Shown: positions 1 to 7,277 of the stretch, piece after piece
Numbering within the stretch: position 1 is the first letter of the stretch
Layout of the letters: every line of letters starts with the position of its first letter
Assembly: GCA_027341705.1 (NCBI GenBank)
Contig: DAIELO010000035.1
Span: 1-8,873, forward strand
Length of the DNA: 8,873 nucleotides
Source of the DNA: Caryophanales bacterium
Lineage (GTDB): Bacteria; Bacillota; Bacilli; Alicyclobacillales; SLC66
Direction of reading: 5' to 3'
Notes under the pieces: generated by a model
Told to the model about the DNA's origin: nothing
The model's input: the letters and a program-made list of their open reading frames with translations, nothing else
Databases searched by the model: none
Made by a program: the position numbers and the translations under genes

Positions 1-1430
1 ACCACACTCTCAAGCGCTGACCTTACTTCTGTCGCCACACTAGGCGAAATTACGCGCCTCACCATGACCGTCGGATAAGTCTTGACGACCGCTTTAGTTG
101 CCGGATTAATCAAGTCTTGTACGATTTCGGGTTTTAATAATAGCCCGCCATTGGCGATCGCACTCATTGCCATCACTTGCTGAATAGGAGTGACTGACAC
201 CCCTTGACCAAACGCAGTCGTTGCTAGTTCCAGTGGACCGACTCGCTTTAATGGAAACAGTATGCCTTTGCTTTCACCTGGCAACGCAATCCCAGTTTTT
301 GCGCCAAAACCAAAATTTCGAATATAGCTAAATAATTGTTCTTTGCCTAGACGTTCACCCAGTTGCACAAAACCTGGGTTGCATGAATTTTCTACCACAT
401 TCAAATAAGACTGAGAGCCATGCCCGCCCGCTTTCCAGCAGCGAATACGATGACCAGCCACCTCGTAAAACCCAGGATCATAAAAACGATCACTTAACGA
501 TACCTTTTTTTGTTGCAATGCCGCCGCCAAGGTGACGATCTTAAACGTAGAACCTGGCTCAAACGTCTGCCAGATGGACAAATTGCGATTATACACTTGC
601 GGCGGCGCGCTTTGCCATGTAGCAGGGTTATAATTTGGATAGTTAGCCATCGCTAACATTTTACCATTTTTAGGGTTGGCAACAATCAATGTCACATGAT
701 CAGGATGATACTTTGCAACGACATTTTGAATTTCCCTTTGCGCAAATTGTTGAATTTGCCGATCGATGGTCAACTCTACATCCTCACCTGGAGTCGGCGG
801 AATATATTCATCATTCGTGCCCGGGATTTCCTCACCGCGTGCGTTCGATACATACTGAATATAGCCCTTTTTTCCACTCAACACGTTATTCATGGTGAGT
901 TCAATCCCCGTGAGACCCTGACCCTCACCACCGGTCACACCAAGCACCTGTGCCGCAAGATCGCTATAAGGATACGTTCTTTTGCCTTCTTCTGTTAAAT
1001 AAATGCCAGGTAACTTAAGGGCACGAATCGCCTTCGTTTTGGCTTCATCAAGTCGTCTGCCACGTGGCCTGATGTAGACTTTGGCCGCCTTTTGCGTGAG
1101 CAACTTTTCAATCCCCTGCTCCGTACCCCCGATGATCCGATAAAGCGCCTGCGCGGTTTGTGCCGGATGCTTAATTTGCACGGGCACGGCAATGATTGAG
1201 GCTGCGCTCGCGGTATACACCAGTGTTTCCCCTTTACTATCAAGAATCGCGCCACGGGCAGCAGGAACCGCAATATTACGTCTGATAAGATCGCTTGTTT
1301 TTTCCATAAAAAAGTGAGCCGCCAAGACCTGAATGTGAATCAGTCGTCCCACCAGTAAGCTAAATACGCATAAAAACGCGACAAATACTAAGATGATTCG
1401 CCTGTGCACTTTAATGGGTGTAATTCTCAT
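1..1430 (-). CDS. spoVD: SpoVD, sporulation-specific class B penicillin-binding protein (3' end cut by window edge)
   Basis: Transpeptidase that cross-links peptidoglycan of the spore cortex; membrane-anchored and acting outside the membrane that surrounds the forespore. The visible 476 codons hold a short basic N-terminus, one membrane segment (about residues 11-31), the PBP dimerisation domain (about 50-210) and most of the transpeptidase domain. The SxxK motif is S294-TFK-297 in the context FEPGSTFK, and the SxN motif is S349-C350-N351. The KTG motif and any C-terminal PASTA domain lie beyond base 1. Cysteines at 331 and 350 sit 19 residues apart, as in the redox-active pair of B. subtilis SpoVD. 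The segment around ATTAFGQGVSVTPIQQ (about 404-419) is also strongly SpoVD-like. The ATG at 1428-1430 is preceded by AGGGG seven bases upstream. It follows pbpB after 73 bases, its usual place. Identity is firm; only completeness is unknown. Confidence 0.93.
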   Translation of the reverse strand, partial: MRITPIKVHRRIILVFVAFLCVFSLLVGRLIHIQVLAAHFFMEKTSDLIRRNIAVPAARGAILDSKGETLVYTASAASIIAVPVQIKHPAQTAQALYRIIGGTEQGIEKLLTQKAAKVYIRPRGRRLDEAKTKAIRALKLPGIYLTEEGKRTYPYSDLAAQVLGVTGGEGQGLTGIELTMNNVLSGKKGYIQYVSNARGEEIPGTNDEYIPPTPGEDVELTIDRQIQQFAQREIQNVVAKYHPDHVTLIVANPKNGKMLAMANYPNYNPATWQSAPPQVYNRNLSIWQTFEPGSTFKIVTLAAALQQKKVSLSDRFYDPGFYEVAGHRIRCWKAGGHGSQSYLNVVENSCNPGFVQLGERLGKEQLFSYIRNFGFGAKTGIALPGESKGILFPLKRVGPLELATTAFGQGVSVTPIQQVMAMSAIANGGLLLKPEIVQDLINPATKAVVKTYPTVMVRRVISPSVATEVRSALESV

Positions 1431-1503
1431 CGCAATCCCCTGCTTTGTGATGATCTCGTCCCATTCACTTTATGCACACGCCTGTCTCATTAGAATATAT
1501 CGT
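1431..1503 (-). promoter_or_regulatory. pbpB-spoVD gap with possible weak sporulation promoter
   Basis: This 73-base gap is the longest inside the dcw cluster. Read on the minus strand it contains CATAAAGT (bases 1467-1474), which resembles the sigma-E -10 element CATACA-T, and an AT-rich ATATATT (1494-1500) upstream. The 19-base spacer is longer than the usual 14 or so for sigma-E, so the match is imperfect. spoVD is under sigma-E control in B. subtilis, which is the main reason to look here. No hairpin terminator is visible, so read-through from pbpB is also possible. Confidence 0.2.
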
Positions 1504-3642
1504 TCAATGAGCAGCGAATTTCACTTGAATCACCGTACCCAAAGGTACCATTTGACCGCTTTTAACACTTTGCTGTACCGCATACCCACTACCTTGCGGA
1601 GCTACCTGTAAACCTAGAACCGAACAAGCATTGATCACGTCATCCATTGGCAATCCATGTAAATTAGGCACTTTTACGTTACCACTTAACGGATTCGTTG
1701 ATTGACTTTCAAGTGTGGGTTGACTGCCCATCATCACTTCTGTCCCTGCGGCTGGCCACTCGTTTAGCACCCTTCCCTGTACTTGCATGAGTACAGGGTG
1801 CAAACCTGCACGTTCCAAAATTTTTTGCGCCTCATTCATCGTCAGTCCTGTCACTTTGGGCATCATCACATACTGAATCTGGCTGGCCGCAGGCATGACC
1901 ACCTGTGTCTTTTGACTAGGAGGAATATGCAAATAAGCGAGCGATTTCGCTAACACAAAATTCGCTGCGGGAGAGGAGACACTATTCCCGTATTGAATGG
2001 TATGGTGCGGCTGATTAACGGTTACATAAATTTCTAACTTAGGATGCCCCGCAGGAACAAATCCGATAAACGAAAGATTATACTTATTTTTATAATATCC
2101 GCCTCCCTTAGGATTAGGAATTTGCGCCGTACCGGTTTTGCCTGCGATGTTATAGCCTGGAATGTATGCATTGGTTTCATAAGGGTTATCCGCCACGTCC
2201 TGAACCATCACATTGGTTATTTCTTTCATCACGGCAGGGGATGCCACTTGGCGCACCACTTCCGGCGTTCGATTCAATACCACTTTCCCGTCCGGTGTTA
2301 CTATTTTTTGCACTAGATACGGTTTTAAGAGTTCTCCACCATTTGCCACTGCCCCCAATTCAGCAATTTGTTGAATCGGTGTAATGGCAAGCCCTTGGCC
2401 GAACGTCATTGTCGCAAAATCTACAGGATTTAAGTTTTGCTGCGGAAAAATAATCGAAGATGATTCACCCGGCAAATCAATTCCTGTCGGTTGATCCAAC
2501 CCAAACAAGTGAATGTAATGATACAGCGTAGATACACCCTCGGCCTGACCAATGTGAATAAATCCCACATTACTGGAATAAATCATCGCCTTGTCATACG
2601 TAATCCGGCCCCACCCATAAAGATTCCAGTCGTAAATAGGAACCCCATTCACATAGTCCACACCCGACATATACGTTTGATTAAGTTTAATCGCATTGGT
2701 GGCAAGGGCCCCTGTCAGTGTGACCACCTTGAACGTGCTTCCAGGTTCAAAAGGAGCAGAAATTGCCCAATTCGTGTCTAGCGTAGACGCACTGTAATTC
2801 CAGTAATCATTAGGGTTAAAAAACGGCAAAGCGGCCATAGCTAAAATGGCACCTGTTTCGGGATCTGCCACAATGATAGCAGCATGTGCAGGATGGAAAC
2901 GCGTTTGGATTAACGATAGCGCCTGATCCGCATAACTTTCAATTGCTGGATCAATCGTCAAATACACATTATCACCATTTTGCACAGGTTTCGTCACAAT
3001 AGGATGAAATGGGATCGGATTGCCCATGTTGTCTTGTGTAAATGATTCAGTACCCTGTTTCCCAGCCAAATAATTATTATATTGCAGTTCAATACCTGCG
3101 GCTCCATTGCCCGTTTGATCCAAAAAACCGATGACGTGAGCAGCAAATGTACCTGAAGGATAGTCACGTTTAAAAGTTCGATAAGGATTGACTGCATTTG
3201 CCATTTGATACTGCGAAAATAACTTTAGGACTGCTAGTTTGGTGGGGTAACTAACGTTCACCAGATAGGGATTAAGACGCAACCAAGTAAGATCTTTACG
3301 ATTTAATTGTGACCACATGAAAGTGCGGGTGGCACCAGTCAATGAAGCCAATTGATCAGAAAAGGCTTGAAATTTTTGCATCGGCAACGTCTGTAATAGC
3401 GCCAGATCAATATCCATATCATAAGCAGGGACAGAGAAAGCCAACTTGTCACCGGACGCATCATAAATGGTTCCACGCTGTGCCAAAATCGCACTGTCTG
3501 ATTGCCATTCCTGGTTCTCGATAGGACCAATAAAACGATCATGTGACTGAACGTAACCAATTCTCCCCAACACGCCAACAAATAGCACAATCAAACCTGT
3601 CCGAATAAAGTTCACCCGAAATCGATTATGTGCTTTTTTCAA
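1504..3642 (-). CDS. pbpB: Penicillin-binding protein 2B (FtsI-type septal transpeptidase) with two PASTA domains
   Basis: Class B PBP of 712 residues, close to the length of B. subtilis PBP2B. It cross-links septal peptidoglycan and works with FtsL, DivIB and DivIC in the divisome. Visible in order: one N-terminal membrane segment (about 12-30), dimerisation domain (about 50-220), transpeptidase domain (about 225-575) with S302-TFK-305, S356-S-N358 and K502-T-G504, and two C-terminal PASTA repeats (about 592-645 and 655-710). The start is TTG (3640-3642), overlapping the TGA of ftsL in the 4-base string TTGA; a GGGAG lies about ten bases upstream. The overlap suggests translational coupling with ftsL. 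It differs from its neighbour spoVD in having SSN rather than SCN and no matching cysteine pair. The only other reading would be another class B PBP, but position and PASTA domains favour PBP2B. Confidence 0.95.
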   Translation of the reverse strand: MKKAHNRFRVNFIRTGLIVLFVGVLGRIGYVQSHDRFIGPIENQEWQSDSAILAQRGTIYDASGDKLAFSVPAYDMDIDLALLQTLPMQKFQAFSDQLASLTGATRTFMWSQLNRKDLTWLRLNPYLVNVSYPTKLAVLKLFSQYQMANAVNPYRTFKRDYPSGTFAAHVIGFLDQTGNGAAGIELQYNNYLAGKQGTESFTQDNMGNPIPFHPIVTKPVQNGDNVYLTIDPAIESYADQALSLIQTRFHPAHAAIIVADPETGAILAMAALPFFNPNDYWNYSASTLDTNWAISAPFEPGSTFKVVTLTGALATNAIKLNQTYMSGVDYVNGVPIYDWNLYGWGRITYDKAMIYSSNVGFIHIGQAEGVSTLYHYIHLFGLDQPTGIDLPGESSSIIFPQQNLNPVDFATMTFGQGLAITPIQQIAELGAVANGGELLKPYLVQKIVTPDGKVVLNRTPEVVRQVASPAVMKEITNVMVQDVADNPYETNAYIPGYNIAGKTGTAQIPNPKGGGYYKNKYNLSFIGFVPAGHPKLEIYVTVNQPHHTIQYGNSVSSPAANFVLAKSLAYLHIPPSQKTQVVMPAASQIQYVMMPKVTGLTMNEAQKILERAGLHPVLMQVQGRVLNEWPAAGTEVMMGSQPTLESQSTNPLSGNVKVPNLHGLPMDDVINACSVLGLQVAPQGSGYAVQQSVKSGQMVPLGTVIQVKFAAH

Positions 3643-4019
3643 TGCTGGCTCGCTCCCACAGATACCGGTGTAGCTGGTGTCATTTTAAGTGTACTTTCAG
3701 CGTAATGTAAAATTCTAGTTGGTGAATCCAATTCAGACACCTGTGCTTGCAGTGACGCATTTTGGGCTGTTTGTTCGTTGAGTGTAGATGTCATACTCAC
3801 TAAATTATAATTATTTACCATAATAGAAGCGTACCTGGATATAATAAATAATACAAATATTGTAATCAGGGCCAAAGTAACCAAAATAGACAGTCGTTCT
3901 CTCGTGCGTATGGCCGCCTCGGGGTCAGCTTGAACGCGCCTTTGAGGCTTAGCAATAGGTGCTTGTGTTGGCAATGAACGCGGTGCATAATTCTCTTGCT
4001 TTAATGGTTGAGAAGCCAT
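3639..4019 (-). CDS. ftsL: Cell division protein FtsL
   Basis: Small bitopic membrane protein of the divisome that binds DivIC/FtsB and DivIB and helps activate the septal synthase. The 126-residue product has a basic, proline-rich cytoplasmic N-terminus (1-42), one membrane segment (about 43-62, rich in L, I and F) and an extracellular heptad-like stretch (about 70-98). FtsL proteins diverge fast, so the call rests on size, topology and position between rsmH and pbpB. Two in-frame ATGs are possible. The one at 4025 lies only 3 bases after AGGAG, the one at 4019 lies 9 bases after it, so I chose 4019. The stop overlaps the TTG start of pbpB. It follows rsmH by about 33 bases. Confidence 0.85.
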   Translation of the reverse strand: MASQPLKQENYAPRSLPTQAPIAKPQRRVQADPEAAIRTRERLSILVTLALITIFVLFIISRYASIMVNNYNLVSMTSTLNEQTAQNASLQAQVSELDSPTRILHYAESTLKMTPATPVSVGASQH

Positions 4020-4052
4020 GTGCATTTTCTCCTATCTAATAAAGTTGACATT

Positions 4053-4994
4053 CTATAATTTTTCTGCCACGCGCAGTTTTGCAGAACGCGCCCTAGGGTT
4101 TGCTTCCACTTCTTCCTCGCTCGGAAGCACTGGTTTACGTGTGATGACCTTGAACCTAGCCACGTGTTGACAAACGCACTGTGGCAGCCTGGGCGGACAG
4201 ATACAGCCCGTCGCCTCCCATTGAAACGCTTTTTTAACGATCCGATCTTCTAGTGAATGAAATGAAATCACAGCCACGCGCCCGCTTGGATTCAAACAAT
4301 CGGGAACATCTGCCAACAGTTGCTCTAATGCACCTAATTCGTCATTCACTGCAATACGCAACGCCTGAAAAATTCGTCTAGCAGGGTGCGGCCCTGTTCT
4401 TCTGGCAGCCGCCGGAATGGCCGCCTTGATCAAATCGACTAATTCTGTTGTCGTTTCGATCATTTTTTGTTTTCGTGCGAATACAATTCTCTCTGCTACA
4501 CGGGCAGCCCATTTCTCTTCCCCATAGTCACGAAAAATTTTTGTAAGTTCCGCTGCATCCCATTGATTCAATAAATCTTTTGCGGTTTTTGTCGCTTGAT
4601 CATCCATACGCATATCAAGTAGCGCCTCTTGGTGATAGGAAAAACCACGTTCCCCTTCGTCAAATTGTGGCGAAGAAACCCCTAAGTCACACATGACACC
4701 ATCCACGCGCTGGATGCCTAATTGGTCCAAAATACGCGGCAATTCGCGAAAATTACCTTTTACGATCCGCAATCGATCACCATAAGGTTGACCCCAAATT
4801 TGTGCGTGATCCAACGCCGTTTGATCCTGATCGATGGCGACCACTTGACCACTTGGTGCACAAGCGTCTAACAGTGCGCGTGTATGGCCTCCGCCGCCAA
4901 GTGTCCCATCCACGTACACGCCCTCATTGTGTACTTGTAGAAGATCAATCGTTTCATGCAATAACACCGTCTGATGAGTAAAACCCACTTCCAC
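4053..4994 (-). CDS. rsmH: 16S rRNA (cytosine(1402)-N(4))-methyltransferase RsmH (MraW)
   Basis: Uses S-adenosylmethionine to methylate N4 of C1402 in the decoding centre of 16S rRNA; cytoplasmic. The 313 residues are full length for the family. Visible hallmarks are the SAM loop DGTLGGGGH (29-37), the acidic motif AIDQDQ (53-58), CDLGVSSPQF (102-111), HPARRIFQALRI (203-214), ISFHSLEDR (243-251) and the C-terminal NPRARSAKLR (299-308). A CxC-x6-CxC cysteine set lies at 264, 266, 273 and 275. The start is GTG (4992-4994) with GGAGG nine bases upstream; an in-frame GTG two codons later is less well spaced. It sits 36 bases after mraZ and is cotranscribed with it by all appearances. Confidence 0.97.
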   Translation of the reverse strand: MEVGFTHQTVLLHETIDLLQVHNEGVYVDGTLGGGGHTRALLDACAPSGQVVAIDQDQTALDHAQIWGQPYGDRLRIVKGNFRELPRILDQLGIQRVDGVMCDLGVSSPQFDEGERGFSYHQEALLDMRMDDQATKTAKDLLNQWDAAELTKIFRDYGEEKWAARVAERIVFARKQKMIETTTELVDLIKAAIPAAARRTGPHPARRIFQALRIAVNDELGALEQLLADVPDCLNPSGRVAVISFHSLEDRIVKKAFQWEATGCICPPRLPQCVCQHVARFKVITRKPVLPSEEEVEANPRARSAKLRVAEKL

Positions 4995-5030
4995 CAGTCT
5001 GTTCCTCCCATCAAGCCGCTGACTTGCCTT

Positions 5031-5462
5031 CTAAAAATCCAAATCCACTAAACTTGCCGCCAACTCACTAAAATTATCTGCCACGTCGTCAGTGTAGTTT
5101 TTCCAAATATCCTGATCCCAAATCTCCACCCGAGCCCCCACACCGATCACTACACAATCCCTGTTAATCGACGCGTACTCACGTAAATTCATGGGCACCA
5201 CGATACGTCCTTGCTTATCAAGCTCACACTCTGCTGCTCCACTGAAAAAAAAGCGGATAAACTGCCTTGCATCAGACCTCGTCAGTGGCATCGCGCGCAT
5301 TTTGTTCTCTAGTGCTTCCCAGTCGTTACGCGGATAGACAAATAAACAGCGATCTAATCCTCTGGTCACAATAAATGCAGAGCCAAGTTCTTCACGAAAT
5401 TTGGCAGGTACCGTAAGTCGCGCCTTGTCATCTAGGCTGTGTTGAAACTCCCCCATGAACAC
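5031..5462 (-). CDS. mraZ: Transcriptional regulator MraZ
   Basis: DNA-binding regulator of the dcw cluster; family members form rings and bind short direct repeats ahead of their own gene. The 143-residue protein has the two SpoVT-AbrB-like halves with the characteristic DxxxR signatures at D11-R15 (DDKAR, followed by LTVPAKFREEL) and D82-R86 (DKQGR, followed by IVVPMNLREY). The N-terminus MFMGEFQHS is typical of the family. The start is GTG at 5460-5462, with AGGAGG eight bases upstream; the ATG two codons later is too far from that site. It is the first gene of the cluster, behind a terminator and a set of MraZ-type boxes. Confidence 0.96.
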   Translation of the reverse strand: MFMGEFQHSLDDKARLTVPAKFREELGSAFIVTRGLDRCLFVYPRNDWEALENKMRAMPLTRSDARQFIRFFFSGAAECELDKQGRIVVPMNLREYASINRDCVVIGVGARVEIWDQDIWKNYTDDVADNFSELAASLVDLDF

Positions 5463-5489
5463 ACGCGACTCCTCCTCTCCCCAAACTCC

Positions 5490-5514
5490 CCCACTTTAAC
5501 CCACTTTACACCAC
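5490..5514 (-). promoter_or_regulatory. MraZ operator: three direct boxes at 10-bp spacing
   Basis: On the minus strand, AAAGTGGG occurs at 5490-5497 and again at 5500-5507, and a third, imperfect box GTGGT lies at 5510-5514, exactly ten bases further upstream. TGGG-type boxes repeated at one helical turn are the known MraZ binding pattern in other bacteria. The array ends about 27 bases ahead of the mraZ start codon, so bound MraZ would overlap the promoter or early transcript. One further GTGGG at 5534-5538 is out of the 10-bp register. A convincing -35/-10 pair is not obvious; TTGTTG followed by AT-rich GATATC/ATATCT upstream of the boxes is the best candidate. Confidence 0.7.
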
Positions 5515-5541
5515 AGATATCTATCTATTCTCCCCCACAAC

Positions 5542-5583
5542 AAAAAAATCCTGCTTCCGATTTCCGGAAAACAGGATTTTTTT
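5542..5583 (-). terminator. Intrinsic terminator downstream of bshC
   Basis: A perfect 12-bp inverted repeat (5542-5553 with 5572-5583), AAAAAAATCCTG against CAGGATTTTTTT, extended inside by TTCCG (5555-5559) pairing with CGGAA (5565-5569) around a 5-base loop. On either strand the stem ends in seven T residues, so it could work in both directions. It lies 21 bases after the bshC stop and separates the OYE-bshC unit from the mraZ promoter region. Confidence 0.88.
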
Positions 5584-5603
5584 ATCGATGTAAAATAATG
5601 GTG

Positions 5604-7238
5604 TCATTCTAATGTAATACACTTAATCTGTTCCCAATCAGGCGGTGTATCAAACCATAGATCCTTTAGCCACAATGTCCCGTATTTAGAAATTGGCGAA
5701 AGTGGTGATAATATTCGTTCTTGTTCTTTCGCTTTAGGATGAATCCAACTCTCCAATACTTGGGCGGAGGTAGCAATATCCTGATTTTTTCGCAATAAAG
5801 ATTTGCGTGCGCGATTGGACAAACGATCAATCCCATTAGAAATGGTAAACTCCGTTTTTGCCAGCGCACGGTGCAGTTGCACATCAAGTTCTACTAACGT
5901 ATTCTGAAAATCAGCGAGTTCTGCAAGTAGACACGACTTCAAAGTATCCAACGATTGCTGTAAATCCTTCGTCTCTTGCTCAAGCAACCGATCAAACACT
6001 AAATTGCCCGCAAGCACATCATCCGCTTTAATTTGAAAACGCTCAAGCGCCCGATTCACCTGACCAGTCAGCAAAAAGGCGCGCTGGCGCAACAGCAAAG
6101 GAGGGGTTTTACGTCCGCTTTTAATAAAAATTTCCTTCATCATGCCATGGTACGCAATTTCTGCCGCACCCCCGACATAACTAATAACCGGCAACAAGTA
6201 ATCTTGAGTAACGGGCCGAAATAACACTCCCGCCGAAAAATCCTGCGGACGTTCCTCCAATCGATCAAGCAGTTCTTGCTGGCTGATTTTGCGTTTTGAA
6301 TCCCGAAGCGTGTAATTACCCGTCTCAGGATCAAAATCCAGTGCACTCCTTTTCCCGTGCTCAATCGTAAAAATAAGCGTATGAGTGGGAACCAATGCCA
6401 CTTGCGGTACAAATCCTAATTCTCGCACCGCTTGTTCTCCCCGTCTTGCCGCCAACTGAAAATCCACAGGCCGTTCAATGACCGCGCGAAATGCATCGCT
6501 CATTAATTTGCGAATTTGAATATCTAACGGATTGACAAAGAGAATTGGATAATCTTGAAGCCATTTAGATAACAGTCGAACAAATCCGTCTACCATATTT
6601 TCAGTAGAAAAATAGGATGATGCAATCGCGGCAACAAGTTCTTCGCGATACATCCCCTCTGGAAGGTGGATCGAAAGTTCATCGACAATTCGTTGGATTT
6701 CTTCGTTTGTAATTTTGTGATAGCCAATAGGTGTGCGCATAAACGGTTGCTCTCGCAAATGAGAACGGAAAAGTTCGCCATTATCCTTGATAAAAAAAGC
6801 TTCTGCCACTTCTTGAAAATCATGATCTTCCGCCGCAACCCAAAAAATAGGCACTACCGGACGATTCAGCAATTTTTCATAATAGTCGGCATAGGCTACC
6901 GCAGTTACTGCCTTGTATAACGTATAAAGCGGACCCGTAAAAAGCCCTGCTTGCTGCCCAGTGACTACAGTCAACGCATTGCTGTCTGCAAGCTTAGTAA
7001 GTAAAGCTTCTGTATGTGAAGTGATACCTGTCACACGTGCAGCATACGTGCGCACAGCCTGTACGAGAGATTCCCTGCGCTCTGGTTGATAGTAAGCATC
7101 GACATCTTTCACACGAGTCAAAAGATCGGCGGCATCGCCTGCTTTATAGTGATAGAGTGCCTGCACCTTACTTTCACCACGCAAATATGCGTCTGCCAAA
7201 GGATTCCCAGTTAACTTTTCCGTGTACCCTTTGATCAT
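5604..7238 (-). CDS. bshC: Putative bacillithiol synthase BshC (cysteine-adding enzyme)
   Basis: BshC acts last in bacillithiol synthesis, joining cysteine to glucosaminyl-malate; bacillithiol is the main low-molecular-weight thiol of many Bacillota. The 544 residues match the family length (about 540). Visible family motifs are TGQQAGLFTGPLYTLYK (93-109), the FWVAAEDHDF segment (132-141), and RPVTQDYLLP followed by YVGGAAEIAYH (341-364). Residues about 415-460 and 475-510 look like the long C-terminal coiled coil. The ATG at 7236-7238 follows AAGGGG by nine bases. bshC (yllA) directly precedes mraZ in B. subtilis too, which supports the call. It lies 39 bases after the OYE gene with no terminator between, so the two are probably cotranscribed. 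Confidence 0.95.
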   Translation of the reverse strand: MIKGYTEKLTGNPLADAYLRGESKVQALYHYKAGDAADLLTRVKDVDAYYQPERRESLVQAVRTYAARVTGITSHTEALLTKLADSNALTVVTGQQAGLFTGPLYTLYKAVTAVAYADYYEKLLNRPVVPIFWVAAEDHDFQEVAEAFFIKDNGELFRSHLREQPFMRTPIGYHKITNEEIQRIVDELSIHLPEGMYREELVAAIASSYFSTENMVDGFVRLLSKWLQDYPILFVNPLDIQIRKLMSDAFRAVIERPVDFQLAARRGEQAVRELGFVPQVALVPTHTLIFTIEHGKRSALDFDPETGNYTLRDSKRKISQQELLDRLEERPQDFSAGVLFRPVTQDYLLPVISYVGGAAEIAYHGMMKEIFIKSGRKTPPLLLRQRAFLLTGQVNRALERFQIKADDVLAGNLVFDRLLEQETKDLQQSLDTLKSCLLAELADFQNTLVELDVQLHRALAKTEFTISNGIDRLSNRARKSLLRKNQDIATSAQVLESWIHPKAKEQERILSPLSPISKYGTLWLKDLWFDTPPDWEQIKCITLE

Positions 7239-7277
7239 CGTTAGAAACCCCTTGTATGTTAGACATGCCTATATTTG

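Noticed and set aside
689..998. Plus-strand open frames inside the spoVD region
   Set aside because: They are antisense to a well-conserved PBP coding region and have no ribosome site or recognisable protein features.
3804..3809. TATAAT on the minus strand inside ftsL
   Set aside because: No -35 element lies 16-18 bases upstream and no extended -10 TG is present; the AT-rich stretch is coding sequence just after the FtsL membrane segment.
4045..4059. TTGACA and TATAAT on the plus strand
   Set aside because: They are only 3 bases apart, far too close for a promoter, and face away from the genes here.
7239..7277. Possible terminator between the OYE gene and bshC
   Set aside because: No GC-rich hairpin followed by T residues is present; the gap is short and fits one transcript.
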